DNA of 64,000 nucleotides, from contig NZ_SAXA01000003.1 in assembly GCF_004122035.1 (NCBI RefSeq), positions 62,001-126,000 of the forward strand, given 5' to 3'. Shown here one piece after another: positions 38,302-46,655 of the stretch. Made by a program: the position numbers and the translations under genes. The notes below the pieces were generated by a model that had not been told where the DNA came from, searched no databases, and was given only the letters and a program-made list of their open reading frames with translations. Position 1 is the first letter of the stretch. Each line of letters opens with the position of its first letter. The DNA is from Ancylomarina salipaludis (GTDB taxonomy: Bacteria; Bacteroidota; Bacteroidia; Bacteroidales; Marinifilaceae).

Positions 38302-39489
38302 ATGATAAGTTATCCCAAAGTTGTATTAAAGAAAGATAAAGAAAACTCAATTAAACGCTTTCACCCTTGGGTTTTTTCAGGAGCAGTGGCTCGTGTTGAT
38401 GAGGGATTGGAAGAAGGGGATTTGGTATCGGTTTACAGTAATGATGATGAATTTTTAGCATTAGGACATATTGCTATAGGCTCTATTGTTGTTCGTATTT
38501 TAAGTTTCGAACCCGTTGAAATTAATTTGGCATTTTGGGTTGATCGACTGGCTTCAGCATGTCGTGTTCGTCGTGAGATTGGTTTATTAGGTATCGAGAA
38601 TAATAATGTGTGTCGTTTGGTCCATGGTGAAGGCGACAACCTACCTGGTTTGATTGTCGATTTTTATGCAGGAACGGCAGTTTTACAAGCTCATTCGGTA
38701 GGTATGTATTTGCATCGTGCTGAAATAGCGGAAGCTTTGAAAGAAGTTTTGGGCGATGAGCTGATTGCAGTATACGATAAATCAGAGGGAACTCTGCCAT
38801 TTAAGTCAGGAATAGAGCCTACCAACGAATATTTACTGGGAGAGACAAAAGATTTTACGGCTCTTGAGAATGGTTTGAAGTTTAAAGTCGACTGGTTGGA
38901 AGGACAGAAAACGGGTTTCTTTATTGATCAGAGAGAGAACAGATCCTTGCTTGAGCGCTACTCAAAAGGACGTTCTGTATTGAATATGTTCTGTTACACT
39001 GGAGGTTTTTCTTTTTATGCCATGCGCGGGGGAGCCAATTTGGTTCACTCAGTAGACAGTTCATCCAGAGCGATTGAAGTGACCAATGAAAATGTGGAAT
39101 TAAATTTCCCGGGAGATAAACGTCATGAAGCTTTTGCAACGGATGCCTTTAAGTATCTTGAAGAATCAGATCAGAAATATGATTTAATTGTTTTGGATCC
39201 ACCTGCATTTGCCAAGCACAAAAAAGTGTTGTCAAATGCTCTTAAAGGGTACAGACGTTTGAATTTTAAAGGTTTTCAAGCCATCAAAAAAGGCGGGATC
39301 ATGTTCACATTTTCTTGTTCTCAGGCCGTAAGTAAAGAAGATTTTAGAAAAGCCGTTTTTGTTGCTGCAGCCAATGCCGGACGTCGTGTGCGTATTTTGC
39401 ATCAATTGAATCAGCCAGCTGATCATCCTGTAAATATATTCCATCCTGAAGGCGATTACCTGAAAGGTTTGGTCTTATATGTAGAGTAA
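38302..39489 (+). CDS. rlmI: Class I SAM-dependent rRNA methyltransferase (RlmI family)
   Basis: The 395-residue protein has an N-terminal PUA domain (VVLKKDKENSIKRFHPWVFSGAV), an EEHEAD-like middle region (GLIVDFYAGTAVLQAHSVGM) and a C-terminal Rossmann methyltransferase. The last shows KTGFFIDQRENR, VLNMFCYTGGFSFYAMRGGA (motif I), FKYLEESDQKYDLIVLDPPAFAKHK (motif IV) and FTFSCSQAV. RlmI makes m5C1962 in E. coli 23S rRNA. The family assignment is firm; the exact base is inference. Confidence 0.9.
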   Translation: MISYPKVVLKKDKENSIKRFHPWVFSGAVARVDEGLEEGDLVSVYSNDDEFLALGHIAIGSIVVRILSFEPVEINLAFWVDRLASACRVRREIGLLGIENNNVCRLVHGEGDNLPGLIVDFYAGTAVLQAHSVGMYLHRAEIAEALKEVLGDELIAVYDKSEGTLPFKSGIEPTNEYLLGETKDFTALENGLKFKVDWLEGQKTGFFIDQRENRSLLERYSKGRSVLNMFCYTGGFSFYAMRGGANLVHSVDSSSRAIEVTNENVELNFPGDKRHEAFATDAFKYLEESDQKYDLIVLDPPAFAKHKKVLSNALKGYRRLNFKGFQAIKKGGIMFTFSCSQAVSKEDFRKAVFVAAANAGRRVRILHQLNQPADHPVNIFHPEGDYLKGLVLYVE

Positions 39490-39541
39490 AAATAAGCTTG
39501 CCTTACTGGTTGAGGCTTGCGATTCAAACAGTGTTTTTTTT

Positions 39542-39599
39542 GATACAAAAGATTTGCTTAAACGTTTCTTTATAACGCGTTTCAAATCTTTTTTGTATC
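39542..39599 (+). promoter_or_regulatory. Long imperfect hairpin in the leader of the DEAD-box helicase
   Basis: gatacaaaagatttg (39542-39556) pairs with caaatcttttttgtatc (39583-39599) with two extra T. Inside, aaacg pairs with cgttt. The hairpin lies about 165 bp before the TTG start. It could be a terminator for the upstream gene or a leader control element. Confidence 0.5.
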
Positions 39600-39764
39600 T
39601 TCGAATGAGTCTATTGGCGAGGTGTAAGCTGTATCGTTTATACTTTTACAATAGATGAATTAATTTTTATAGTGAGATGGGTTCTATGAGTTATGGAAGC
39701 TGGAAAATTGGAGAAAACTCAATCTCATGTTTCATAATATTCATATAATAATTTCTAAGAAAAC

Positions 39765-40970
39765 TTGAAATTTTCAGAACTTGATTTTTGTCCCGACATC
39801 ATGGAAGGCCTTGATGCTATGGGCTTCGAAACCCCTTCTCCTGTTCAGGAGTTGGCTATACCACAAATTATAGATAATAAGGATTTAATTGTTTGTGCAC
39901 AAACAGGTACCGGAAAAACGGCTGCCTATTTGTTACCAATCATGGATAAAATCCAAAAGCATCAGATTGAAGGCTTCAGTACATTGATATTGGTTCCGAC
40001 TCGTGAGTTAGCGCTTCAAATTGATCAGCAAATGCAAGGTTTTGCCTATTTCCTATCCATTTCATCACTCTCGGTTTATGGGGGGGGCGATTCAGGTGTT
40101 TGGGATCAGCAAAAGACAGGTTTGATGACCGGTGCTGATGTGATTATCGCAACGCCTGGTCGATTGATTTCTCATTTGAATTTAGGCTATGTAAATACCA
40201 AACAGGTTAAACATCTGATTCTTGATGAAGCAGACAGAATGCTGGATATGGGATTTTATGATGATTTGATGCAGATCGTTAATCATCTGCCAAAGCAACG
40301 CCAGAATTTAATGTTTTCGGCAACGATGCCTGAGCAAATGAGAAAATTGGCAAGCAGTATTATGGTGAACCCTGAGAATATAAATATCGCCATATCAAAA
40401 CCAGCCGAAGGGGTTTTGCAGGCGGCTTATATGCTATACGAACCTCAGAAAATACCATTGATCGAATCTTTATTAAAAGATAAAGACGTTAAATCGGTGA
40501 TTATTTTCTCGTCAACCAAGTTGAATGTAAAGGCGATGACAAAGGAGTTGAAACGTCAGAAATTTAAGGTTGAAGGCATTCATTCCGATTTGGAGCAATC
40601 TGAGCGTGAAGAAGTGCTTCGTGGCTTTAGAAATCGGAAATATCAAATTTTGGTGGCAACCGATATCATTGCTCGTGGTATTGATATTGATTCAATCGAC
40701 CTTGTTATCAATTTTGATGTGCCTAAGGATGCAGAGGACTATGTCCATCGAGTTGGGCGAACTGCTCGTGCTGCTTCAGAAGGGGTTGCTCTGACTTTTA
40801 TTACAGAAAAAGATCAATTGGATTTTAAGAATATTGAAGATTTGATTGAGAAGGAAATATATAAAATTCCTGTACCTGCAGAACTAGGTGAGGCTCCTGT
40901 GTACAATCCTAAAGTCAGGAAAAAAGGGCCTAAGAAGTTTTTCAAAAAACGTCCTTTTAAAAAGAAATAA
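39765..40970 (+). CDS. DEAD-box RNA helicase (RhlE-like)
   Basis: The gene starts with TTG at 39765, which gives the standard KFSELDFCPDIMEGLDAMGFETPSPVQELAIP opening; no in-frame ATG would keep this Q motif. The 401-residue helicase has AQTGTGKTAAYLLP (Walker A), PTRELALQI, GTP-type TPGRLISHL, DEAD in LILDEADRMLDMGF, SATMP, DIIARGIDIDSIDLVINFD and HRVGRTARA. A short basic tail (KVRKKGPKKFFKKRPFKKK) should bind RNA. It probably acts in ribosome assembly or mRNA unwinding. Confidence 0.94.
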   Translation: MKFSELDFCPDIMEGLDAMGFETPSPVQELAIPQIIDNKDLIVCAQTGTGKTAAYLLPIMDKIQKHQIEGFSTLILVPTRELALQIDQQMQGFAYFLSISSLSVYGGGDSGVWDQQKTGLMTGADVIIATPGRLISHLNLGYVNTKQVKHLILDEADRMLDMGFYDDLMQIVNHLPKQRQNLMFSATMPEQMRKLASSIMVNPENINIAISKPAEGVLQAAYMLYEPQKIPLIESLLKDKDVKSVIIFSSTKLNVKAMTKELKRQKFKVEGIHSDLEQSEREEVLRGFRNRKYQILVATDIIARGIDIDSIDLVINFDVPKDAEDYVHRVGRTARAASEGVALTFITEKDQLDFKNIEDLIEKEIYKIPVPAELGEAPVYNPKVRKKGPKKFFKKRPFKKK

Positions 40971-41001
40971 AATTGTATTAACCATACTAAACCTAATAAT
41001 C

Positions 41002-42198
41002 ATGACTCATTCTGAAAACTACGATCTTGTAATTGTTGGTGCTGGAATTAGTGGGCTGACAATGGCATTTAAGATTGCTGAATCCGGAAAAAAAGTATTG
41101 TTGCTTGAATCGAAAGATAAGGCTGGTGGTTGTTTAAATACGCTTTATGGAGAAAATGGTTATTGGGTTGAAATGGGAGCGCATACTTTTTATGCAAGTT
41201 ACACCAATGTGATCGATTTGTTAAAAAGTCTGGGCCTGGAATCAGATATTGTTGGGAGAGAAAAATTGAGCATGAAGCTCTTTTCTGATAAGCATGAGAA
41301 AATATTTGCCCCCTTATCAAAATTAGAGTTGTTAGGGAATCTGCCCAAACTGTTTGTATCGAAACGCGATGGAAAAACGGTGAAGGAATACTTTTCAAAT
41401 GTATTGGGCAAAAAGAATTTTGATAGGGTATTTACTCGCATGTTTTCGGCTGTGATTGTGCAGAATGCAGATGACTTTTCGGCAGAATATTTTCTGAAGC
41501 GAAGAAAAACTAAGAGTAAAAATCATCCCAAGAGTTTTATTTTAAGAAGAGGAATGTCTTCAATTGCTGAAACTATTTTGGCTCACAAGAATATTGACAT
41601 TGCTTACAATAAGGTGGTTACCTCCTTTGTTAAATCAGATGGTTATACGATTTCAACTCAGGATGGAACATCATATCAGTCTAAAGATTTGGCTTTTGCG
41701 ACTTCACCTAAGCATGTGGCGAGTTGTGTTAAGGATCTGAATCCTAAATTAGCTGGTTTATTGACCGAATTCCCAATTCAGGATATCGAATCGACTGCCG
41801 TTATTATGGATAAATCAGAGGTTAAGATTGAGCCTTTGACTTTTGTGATTCCATTGCAAGGGGCTTGTTATTCTATGGTGACTCGTGATGTGCTGGCAGA
41901 TGAGAAATACAGAGGATTTGCCTGTCATTTTCAAAAGAATGATGCGACCAATGGCGAGCAGGTGGCTACTATGGCTGAACTTTTATCTGCTGATCAATCT
42001 GAACTACCACAAGCCACAAAGGCTATTCATAGCTTGCCTTTGATCAAAGTTGGACATACCGAACGAATGTCTCAGATCAAGGAAGAAGCTCAAAAGTCAG
42101 GAATCTATATCACAGGTAACTTTTTTAATGGTCTTTCTTTAGAAGATTGTGTTGAGCGTTCTACTGAAGAAGCCAAGAGGTATCTGGAAAATCAGTAG
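41002..42198 (+). CDS. FAD-dependent protoporphyrinogen oxidase-like protein
   Basis: I start at 41002 (MTHSENYDLVIVGAGISGL). The frame extends upstream to 40888 but would overlap the helicase gene. The 398-residue protein has the FAD-binding GAGISGLTMAFKIAESGKKVLLLES motif (about 11-35) and GGCLNTLYGENGYWVEMGAHTF, typical of the HemY/amine-oxidase superfamily. The C-terminal ITGNFFNGLSLEDCVER closes the FAD site. Coproporphyrinogen or protoporphyrinogen oxidation for haem is plausible, but no haem genes adjoin it. Another amine-oxidase-type substrate is possible. Confidence 0.82.
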   Translation: MTHSENYDLVIVGAGISGLTMAFKIAESGKKVLLLESKDKAGGCLNTLYGENGYWVEMGAHTFYASYTNVIDLLKSLGLESDIVGREKLSMKLFSDKHEKIFAPLSKLELLGNLPKLFVSKRDGKTVKEYFSNVLGKKNFDRVFTRMFSAVIVQNADDFSAEYFLKRRKTKSKNHPKSFILRRGMSSIAETILAHKNIDIAYNKVVTSFVKSDGYTISTQDGTSYQSKDLAFATSPKHVASCVKDLNPKLAGLLTEFPIQDIESTAVIMDKSEVKIEPLTFVIPLQGACYSMVTRDVLADEKYRGFACHFQKNDATNGEQVATMAELLSADQSELPQATKAIHSLPLIKVGHTERMSQIKEEAQKSGIYITGNFFNGLSLEDCVERSTEEAKRYLENQ

Positions 42199-42268
42199 GA
42201 ATGCTAGTTGCATTTTTATTTAAGCTTCCTTTTGATATTTGATTAGCTGATCAAAAAAAACTACACGA

Positions 42269-44395
42269 ATGAATTATATCAATATTATAGCTAAAAGCCT
42301 GGGAATTTCAGTTTCTCAGGTTGAAAATACGGTCCAGTTACTTGACGAAGGAGCAACTTTGCCTTTCATTGCGCGTTATCGTAAGGAAAGAACCGGAAGT
42401 TTGGATGAGGTTCAGATTGGGAATATTAAGGATGAATTGGCCCGACTGAAAGAGCTGGATAAAAGAAGAGAAAGCATTATAGATGCGATTGAAAAGCAAG
42501 ATAAGCTGACCGATGATTTAAGAGACAAGTTAAATGCTTGTACTCAATTGAATCAACTTGAAGATTTGTATTTGCCTTACAAACAGAAGCGTAAAACAAG
42601 AGCAGTAAAAGCGAGAGAAAAAGGTTTGGAGCCATTGGCAAAAATTCTAATGTCGCAGAACGAAAACGATCCGGAAGCGAGAGCCTCACAGTTTTTAAAT
42701 GATGAGGTTGCTAATGAAGATGAAGCTTTAGAAGGAGCCAGAGATATTATTGCAGAATGGATTAATGAGAATGAAGTTGCCCGAAGCACGGTTCGAAATA
42801 TTTTTCAGCGAAGTGCATCGATTCGATGCAAACTTGTAAAGGGAAAAGAAGAAGAGGGAGCTAAGTTTAAGGATTATTTCGATTCTGAGGAGCTACTGAA
42901 GAAATCCGCATCGCATCGTTTGTTGGCTATGCGCCGTGGAGAGGCAGAGGGAATCCTTCGTGTTAGCATTGCACCTGATGAAGAGGAGGTGTTGGATCGC
43001 TTGTCTCGAATTTTTGTGAAAGGACAAACAGCATCATCAAAACAGGTGGAATTAGCAGAAAAAGATGCATATAAGCGTTTGCTTAATCCTTCTATAGAAA
43101 CTGAGTTTGCAAAAAGCTCAAAAGAAGCTGCTGATATCGAGGCGATTCGTGTTTTTGCGGAAAACCTGAGACAATTATTATTGTCATCACCTCTTGGACA
43201 GAAGCGTGTTTTAGCAATCGATCCTGGTTTTAGAACAGGGTGTAAAGTGGTTTGTTTGGACGCTCAGGGGAATTTGTTACACAACGAAACCATTTATCCG
43301 CACGCTCCGAAAAATCAGGGCAATATGGCTGCTCGTAAGCTGACGAATATGGTGGAAACTTATGATATTCAAGCCATAGCGGTTGGGAATGGAACGGCTG
43401 GTCGCGAAACGGAACGCTTTGTAACCAATTTGCATTACGATAGAAAGGTTCAGGTTTTTGTCGTGAGTGAGGCTGGTGCGTCAATCTATTCTGCCTCGAA
43501 AGTGGCACGTGAAGAATTCCCTGAATATGATGTAACGGTTCGCGGAGCGGTGTCTATCGGACGTCGTTTGATGGATCCTTTGGCTGAGTTAGTGAAAATT
43601 GAACCCAAATCGATAGGTGTGGGACAATATCAGCACGATGTGGATCAGAATTTACTACAAGAAAGTCTCGATCAGGTTGTTGAATCTTGTGTTAATAAGG
43701 TTGGGGTTAATCTGAATACAGCAAGTAAGCATTTATTGACCTATGTATCAGGTTTAGGGCCTCAGTTGGCTCAGAATATTGTAGATTATCGCACAGAACA
43801 AGGGGCATTTACATCACGTAAGGAGTTGATGAAAGTGAAACGAATGGGGGCAAAAGCTTTTGAACAATGTGCAGGTTTCCTACGTATTCAGAATGCAAAA
43901 AATCCGCTTGATAATTCAGCAGTTCACCCCGAAGCTTATGGCATTGTGAAAGCTATGGCTAAAGACCAGAATTGTTCTGTTGAGGACTTGATTAAGGATA
44001 AGGAAATTCGATCGAAGATTGATTTGAATCAGTATGTCAGTGCTGAAATAGGTTTGCCAACTCTTAAGGATATCATGGATGAGCTTGAAAAGCCGGGACG
44101 CGATCCGCGTCAGGTGATTAAGGTATTCCAGTTTAAAGAAGGCGTTTATAAGATTGAGCAGTTGGAATTGGGAATGGAATTACCAGGAATTGTAACGAAT
44201 ATCACCAATTTTGGTGCTTTTGTTGATATTGGGGTTAAGCAGGATGGTTTGGTTCATATTTCACAATTGGCTAATCGTTTTGTATCCAATCCAACCGATG
44301 TGGTTCAGCTGCATCAGCATGTTAATGTAAAAGTTACAGAAGTGGATGTTGCTCGTAAGAGAATTCAATTGTCGATGAAAGACGTAGAACAATAA
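42269..44395 (+). CDS. tex: Tex-family RNA-binding transcription accessory protein
   Basis: The 708-residue protein matches Tex throughout. It has an N-terminal helical region (TLPFIARYRKERTGSLDEVQI), a YqgF-like RNase H-fold domain (VLAIDPGFRTGCKVVCLD), and helix-hairpin-helix motifs (LNTASKHLLTYVSGLGPQLAQNIVDYR). A C-terminal S1 domain (LPGIVTNITNFGAFVDIGVKQDGLVHISQLA, about 636-705) follows. Tex/Spt6-like proteins associate with RNA polymerase and nucleic acids. Length is slightly short of the usual ~770 but all domains are present. Confidence 0.95.
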   Translation: MNYINIIAKSLGISVSQVENTVQLLDEGATLPFIARYRKERTGSLDEVQIGNIKDELARLKELDKRRESIIDAIEKQDKLTDDLRDKLNACTQLNQLEDLYLPYKQKRKTRAVKAREKGLEPLAKILMSQNENDPEARASQFLNDEVANEDEALEGARDIIAEWINENEVARSTVRNIFQRSASIRCKLVKGKEEEGAKFKDYFDSEELLKKSASHRLLAMRRGEAEGILRVSIAPDEEEVLDRLSRIFVKGQTASSKQVELAEKDAYKRLLNPSIETEFAKSSKEAADIEAIRVFAENLRQLLLSSPLGQKRVLAIDPGFRTGCKVVCLDAQGNLLHNETIYPHAPKNQGNMAARKLTNMVETYDIQAIAVGNGTAGRETERFVTNLHYDRKVQVFVVSEAGASIYSASKVAREEFPEYDVTVRGAVSIGRRLMDPLAELVKIEPKSIGVGQYQHDVDQNLLQESLDQVVESCVNKVGVNLNTASKHLLTYVSGLGPQLAQNIVDYRTEQGAFTSRKELMKVKRMGAKAFEQCAGFLRIQNAKNPLDNSAVHPEAYGIVKAMAKDQNCSVEDLIKDKEIRSKIDLNQYVSAEIGLPTLKDIMDELEKPGRDPRQVIKVFQFKEGVYKIEQLELGMELPGIVTNITNFGAFVDIGVKQDGLVHISQLANRFVSNPTDVVQLHQHVNVKVTEVDVARKRIQLSMKDVEQ

Positions 44396-44442
44396 GTGAG
44401 TTTATTATAACCCCGATTTTGAAGGGAATAAAATTAGATATT

Positions 44443-44679
44443 ATGGATTTTAACGATCAGGATGTTGTTATAGAATGCCCAAAATGTCAGGGAGAGATTG
44501 TGGTTAAGATTTTGGAAATTACGAATCATCACACAGTTACTTGTCCGGATTGTGGTGCAAAAAATGATTTGTCAGCTAACGATCCTTCGGCCAAACTGGG
44601 GATACCCAAAACATATTTGCCTTTCGAGGGTTTGGGTGATTATATCGAAGAAGTTGAGAAAAAAAGAAAGAAGAAATAA
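44443..44679 (+). CDS. Small zinc-ribbon protein
   Basis: With the start at 44443 (MDFNDQDVVIECPKC) the product is 78 residues. An ATG-less extension to 44419 adds eight weak residues. Two CxxC pairs, CPKC (about 12-15) and CPDC (about 36-39), form a single zinc ribbon, followed by a short conserved-looking segment (LGIPKTYLPFEGLGDYIEE) and a lysine tail. The function is unknown. It follows tex by 47 bp. Confidence 0.75.
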   Translation: MDFNDQDVVIECPKCQGEIVVKILEITNHHTVTCPDCGAKNDLSANDPSAKLGIPKTYLPFEGLGDYIEEVEKKRKKK

Positions 44680-44700
44680 TTCTTTTGAACTGATTGATAA

Positions 44701-44734
44701 AGAAAGAGCCTGTTCGTGATGAACAGGCTCTTTT
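44701..44734. terminator. Bidirectional terminator between convergent genes
   Basis: A perfect 13-bp stem, aaagagcctgttc/gaacaggctcttt, with a 5-nt loop; it serves both the zinc-ribbon gene and the convergent GIN-domain gene. Confidence 0.9.
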
Positions 44735-44746
44735 AGCGATTGAGTA

Positions 44747-45469
44747 TTAGCGTCGATTAACATCTCCACCGCTAGATGTATTTACGTCAACTTTTGACGG
44801 ATTTCCATAATAGTTTACGTCTCCACCAGAACTTGCTGAGGCTTCAATTTCTTCAGTTGCGTTCACTGTAACATCTGCACCACTTGATGCCTTTGCTTTG
44901 CAAACTTTAGCGCTTAGTTCACGAGCATTTAAATCGCTGCCACTACTGGCTTTTCCATAAAAATAGTTGGCAGTTCCCCAAAGGTCAGCATCTGCACCTG
45001 AACTTACTGAACAAGAAAGCTGGTCGGCGTGAATGTCAAGTTTTGCATCGGCACCTGAGCTTACTTCAATATCTAAGTTTTTGGTATTAATTGTCGATTT
45101 TGTTTTAAAATCACACCCACTTGAGATGTGAATTTCGTTAACATCAACTAAAGTAATATATACTGACATTGCTGTTGCTCTGCGAATACGGTCTTCAACT
45201 TTGACCACTAATTTATCGCCTCGAACTTCTGTAATAATATTGTCCTGTAAGTTTTCGTCAGCTTCAACAGTAATGGCTTCTTTATCGCCTTGTACAACAA
45301 AAACATCAAGGCCGGTACCAGCCGAAATTGCTGAGAAATGTCCAATCTCTCGATCTTGTTTTACGACGTTTCCATTACCTTTTTCGCCAGAAAATTGTGC
45401 GTTTATACACGATGTTGTTCCTAATATAATAGCGATTAGGAATAAACTAATTCGGTTAATTTGTTTCAT
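44747..45469 (-). CDS. Head-GIN domain (DUF2807) secreted protein
   Basis: The 240-residue product has a signal peptide with a possible lipobox (LFLIAIILGTTSC). A right-handed beta-helix-like DUF2807 domain follows: GHFSAISAGTGLDVFVVQGDKEAITVEAD near the start, then a run of SSG(A/S/G)D rungs (SSGCD, SSGADAKL, SSGADADL, SSGSDL, SSGADVTV, SSGGDV, SSGGDVNRR). These surface or periplasmic proteins are common in Bacteroidota; their role is not known. Confidence 0.88.
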   Translation of the reverse strand: MKQINRISLFLIAIILGTTSCINAQFSGEKGNGNVVKQDREIGHFSAISAGTGLDVFVVQGDKEAITVEADENLQDNIITEVRGDKLVVKVEDRIRRATAMSVYITLVDVNEIHISSGCDFKTKSTINTKNLDIEVSSGADAKLDIHADQLSCSVSSGADADLWGTANYFYGKASSGSDLNARELSAKVCKAKASSGADVTVNATEEIEASASSGGDVNYYGNPSKVDVNTSSGGDVNRR

Positions 45470-45689
45470 ATTATTAAATATTTGTTGTGTGAAAATGTTA
45501 ATCTGTATGTATGACGCTAAGTGGCTGAAAAAAGTTACAGCTTTTTATACTTTTAAAAAGTTATTGTAAAATCTATGTTAATTTTAAAATGGATTTCTGA
45601 ATTGATATTTTGAAAATAAAATCAAACAAAAGTTAAATAAAATTGTCACAAATGCTATTTTATTCCGACTAAGTATTAAAAGCCGTTTA

Positions 45690-46178
45690 TTGGAGACATT
45701 CGAAAAAATATATACAGATAATTATGAGGCTATGTTTCGTGTTGCGCGAAAAATGGTTTACGATGTTGATGTTGTAGCCGACATTGTACAAGAAGTTTTT
45801 ATTTATTTTTTTGATAAGGTGAATAGTGGTGATGTGGTTCGTTATCCTAAAAGTTGGTTGTATAGAGCAACTTATAATAAATGTATAGACTATTGGCGTG
45901 ATAAAAAACGGTTTGTAGCATTAGATCTGCTTGATTCATGTGAAATAGAAGAGTACAATACAGATCATTCTGAGATGAAAGCGGTTCTGAATAAGGCAAT
46001 AGATAAGTTGAAACCTCAGGAAAAGTTCTTGATTGTATTGTATAGCGAAGGATTATCATATAAAGAGATAGCCGAAGTTACTGAAATGAAATTTTCATCA
46101 GTAGGGAAAACATTATCAAGACTATTAAAGAAGATTGAACAGAAACTAATATATCAATATGATGAATTGTATAACTAA
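45690..46178 (+). CDS. ECF-type RNA polymerase sigma factor
   Basis: Translation probably starts at the TTG at 45690, giving METFEKIYTDNYEAMFRVARKMV. The next ATG (45732) would cut into region 2. The 162-residue protein has sigma-70 region 2 (VVADIVQEVFIYFFDKV, then YPKSWLYRATYNKCIDYWR) and region 4 (LKPQEKFLIVLYSEGLSYKEIAEVTEMKFSSVGKTLSRLLKKIEQKL). It overlaps the next gene by 20 bp, as is typical of a sigma/anti-sigma pair. Confidence 0.92.
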   Translation: METFEKIYTDNYEAMFRVARKMVYDVDVVADIVQEVFIYFFDKVNSGDVVRYPKSWLYRATYNKCIDYWRDKKRFVALDLLDSCEIEEYNTDHSEMKAVLNKAIDKLKPQEKFLIVLYSEGLSYKEIAEVTEMKFSSVGKTLSRLLKKIEQKLIYQYDELYN

Positions 46179-46611
46179 TGAGTCTATTCAGCGGTTTATT
46201 GATTGCGAAACAAATTTGGATGAATCTGTTTTGATCAAAAATCATTTGTCAAAATGTGAGCAATGTGCGAGTCGAGTCGAAGCTCAGCAGAAGCTTGCAG
46301 ACGACATTAAATTGGCTCTGAGTGAACATCAAGAGAATTATATTGAAATACCAAAAATAAACATTCCTCATCAGATTAATAGAAGACGTCCTGTTTTGAA
46401 GATGAGAATGATTTATGCTTTGTCAGCAGCTTGCTTGTTGTCGTTTTTTGTTTTGACTTTTCCCAATAAAGGAGATTTTGATCAGGATGAAATTACGATG
46501 TTGGAAAGTTTTGATGACGATTTCGACGCAAACTTACCTGTCGATCAGCAAAAAATGATGATTCATGTTGTTGATCCCACTGGTAAAGTAACTGAATTCC
46601 ATGTAAAATAG
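46159..46611 (+). CDS. Anti-sigma factor-like membrane protein
   Basis: The 150-residue protein starts with a zinc-finger-like anti-sigma segment (FIDCETNLDESVLIKNHLSKCEQCASRVEAQQ, with a C...H..C..C pattern at about 15-36). One transmembrane helix (MRMIYALSAACLLSFFVLTF, about 82-101) and a short acidic outer domain follow. Position and overlap indicate that it holds the upstream sigma factor inactive at the membrane. Confidence 0.85.
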   Translation: MMNCITNESIQRFIDCETNLDESVLIKNHLSKCEQCASRVEAQQKLADDIKLALSEHQENYIEIPKINIPHQINRRRPVLKMRMIYALSAACLLSFFVLTFPNKGDFDQDEITMLESFDDDFDANLPVDQQKMMIHVVDPTGKVTEFHVK

Positions 46612-46655
46612 AATTCAGAAAAAGCTATGCATTTGTTTAATTTAATAATGACAAA

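Noticed and set aside
40888-41001. N-terminal extension of the FAD oxidoreductase
   Set aside because: It would overlap the helicase gene by 83 bp and adds a basic stretch absent from the family, whose start is the dinucleotide-binding strand.
44498-44719. Alternative frame within the zinc-ribbon gene
   Set aside because: Shifted frame over the CxxC-encoding gene, running into the terminator hairpin.
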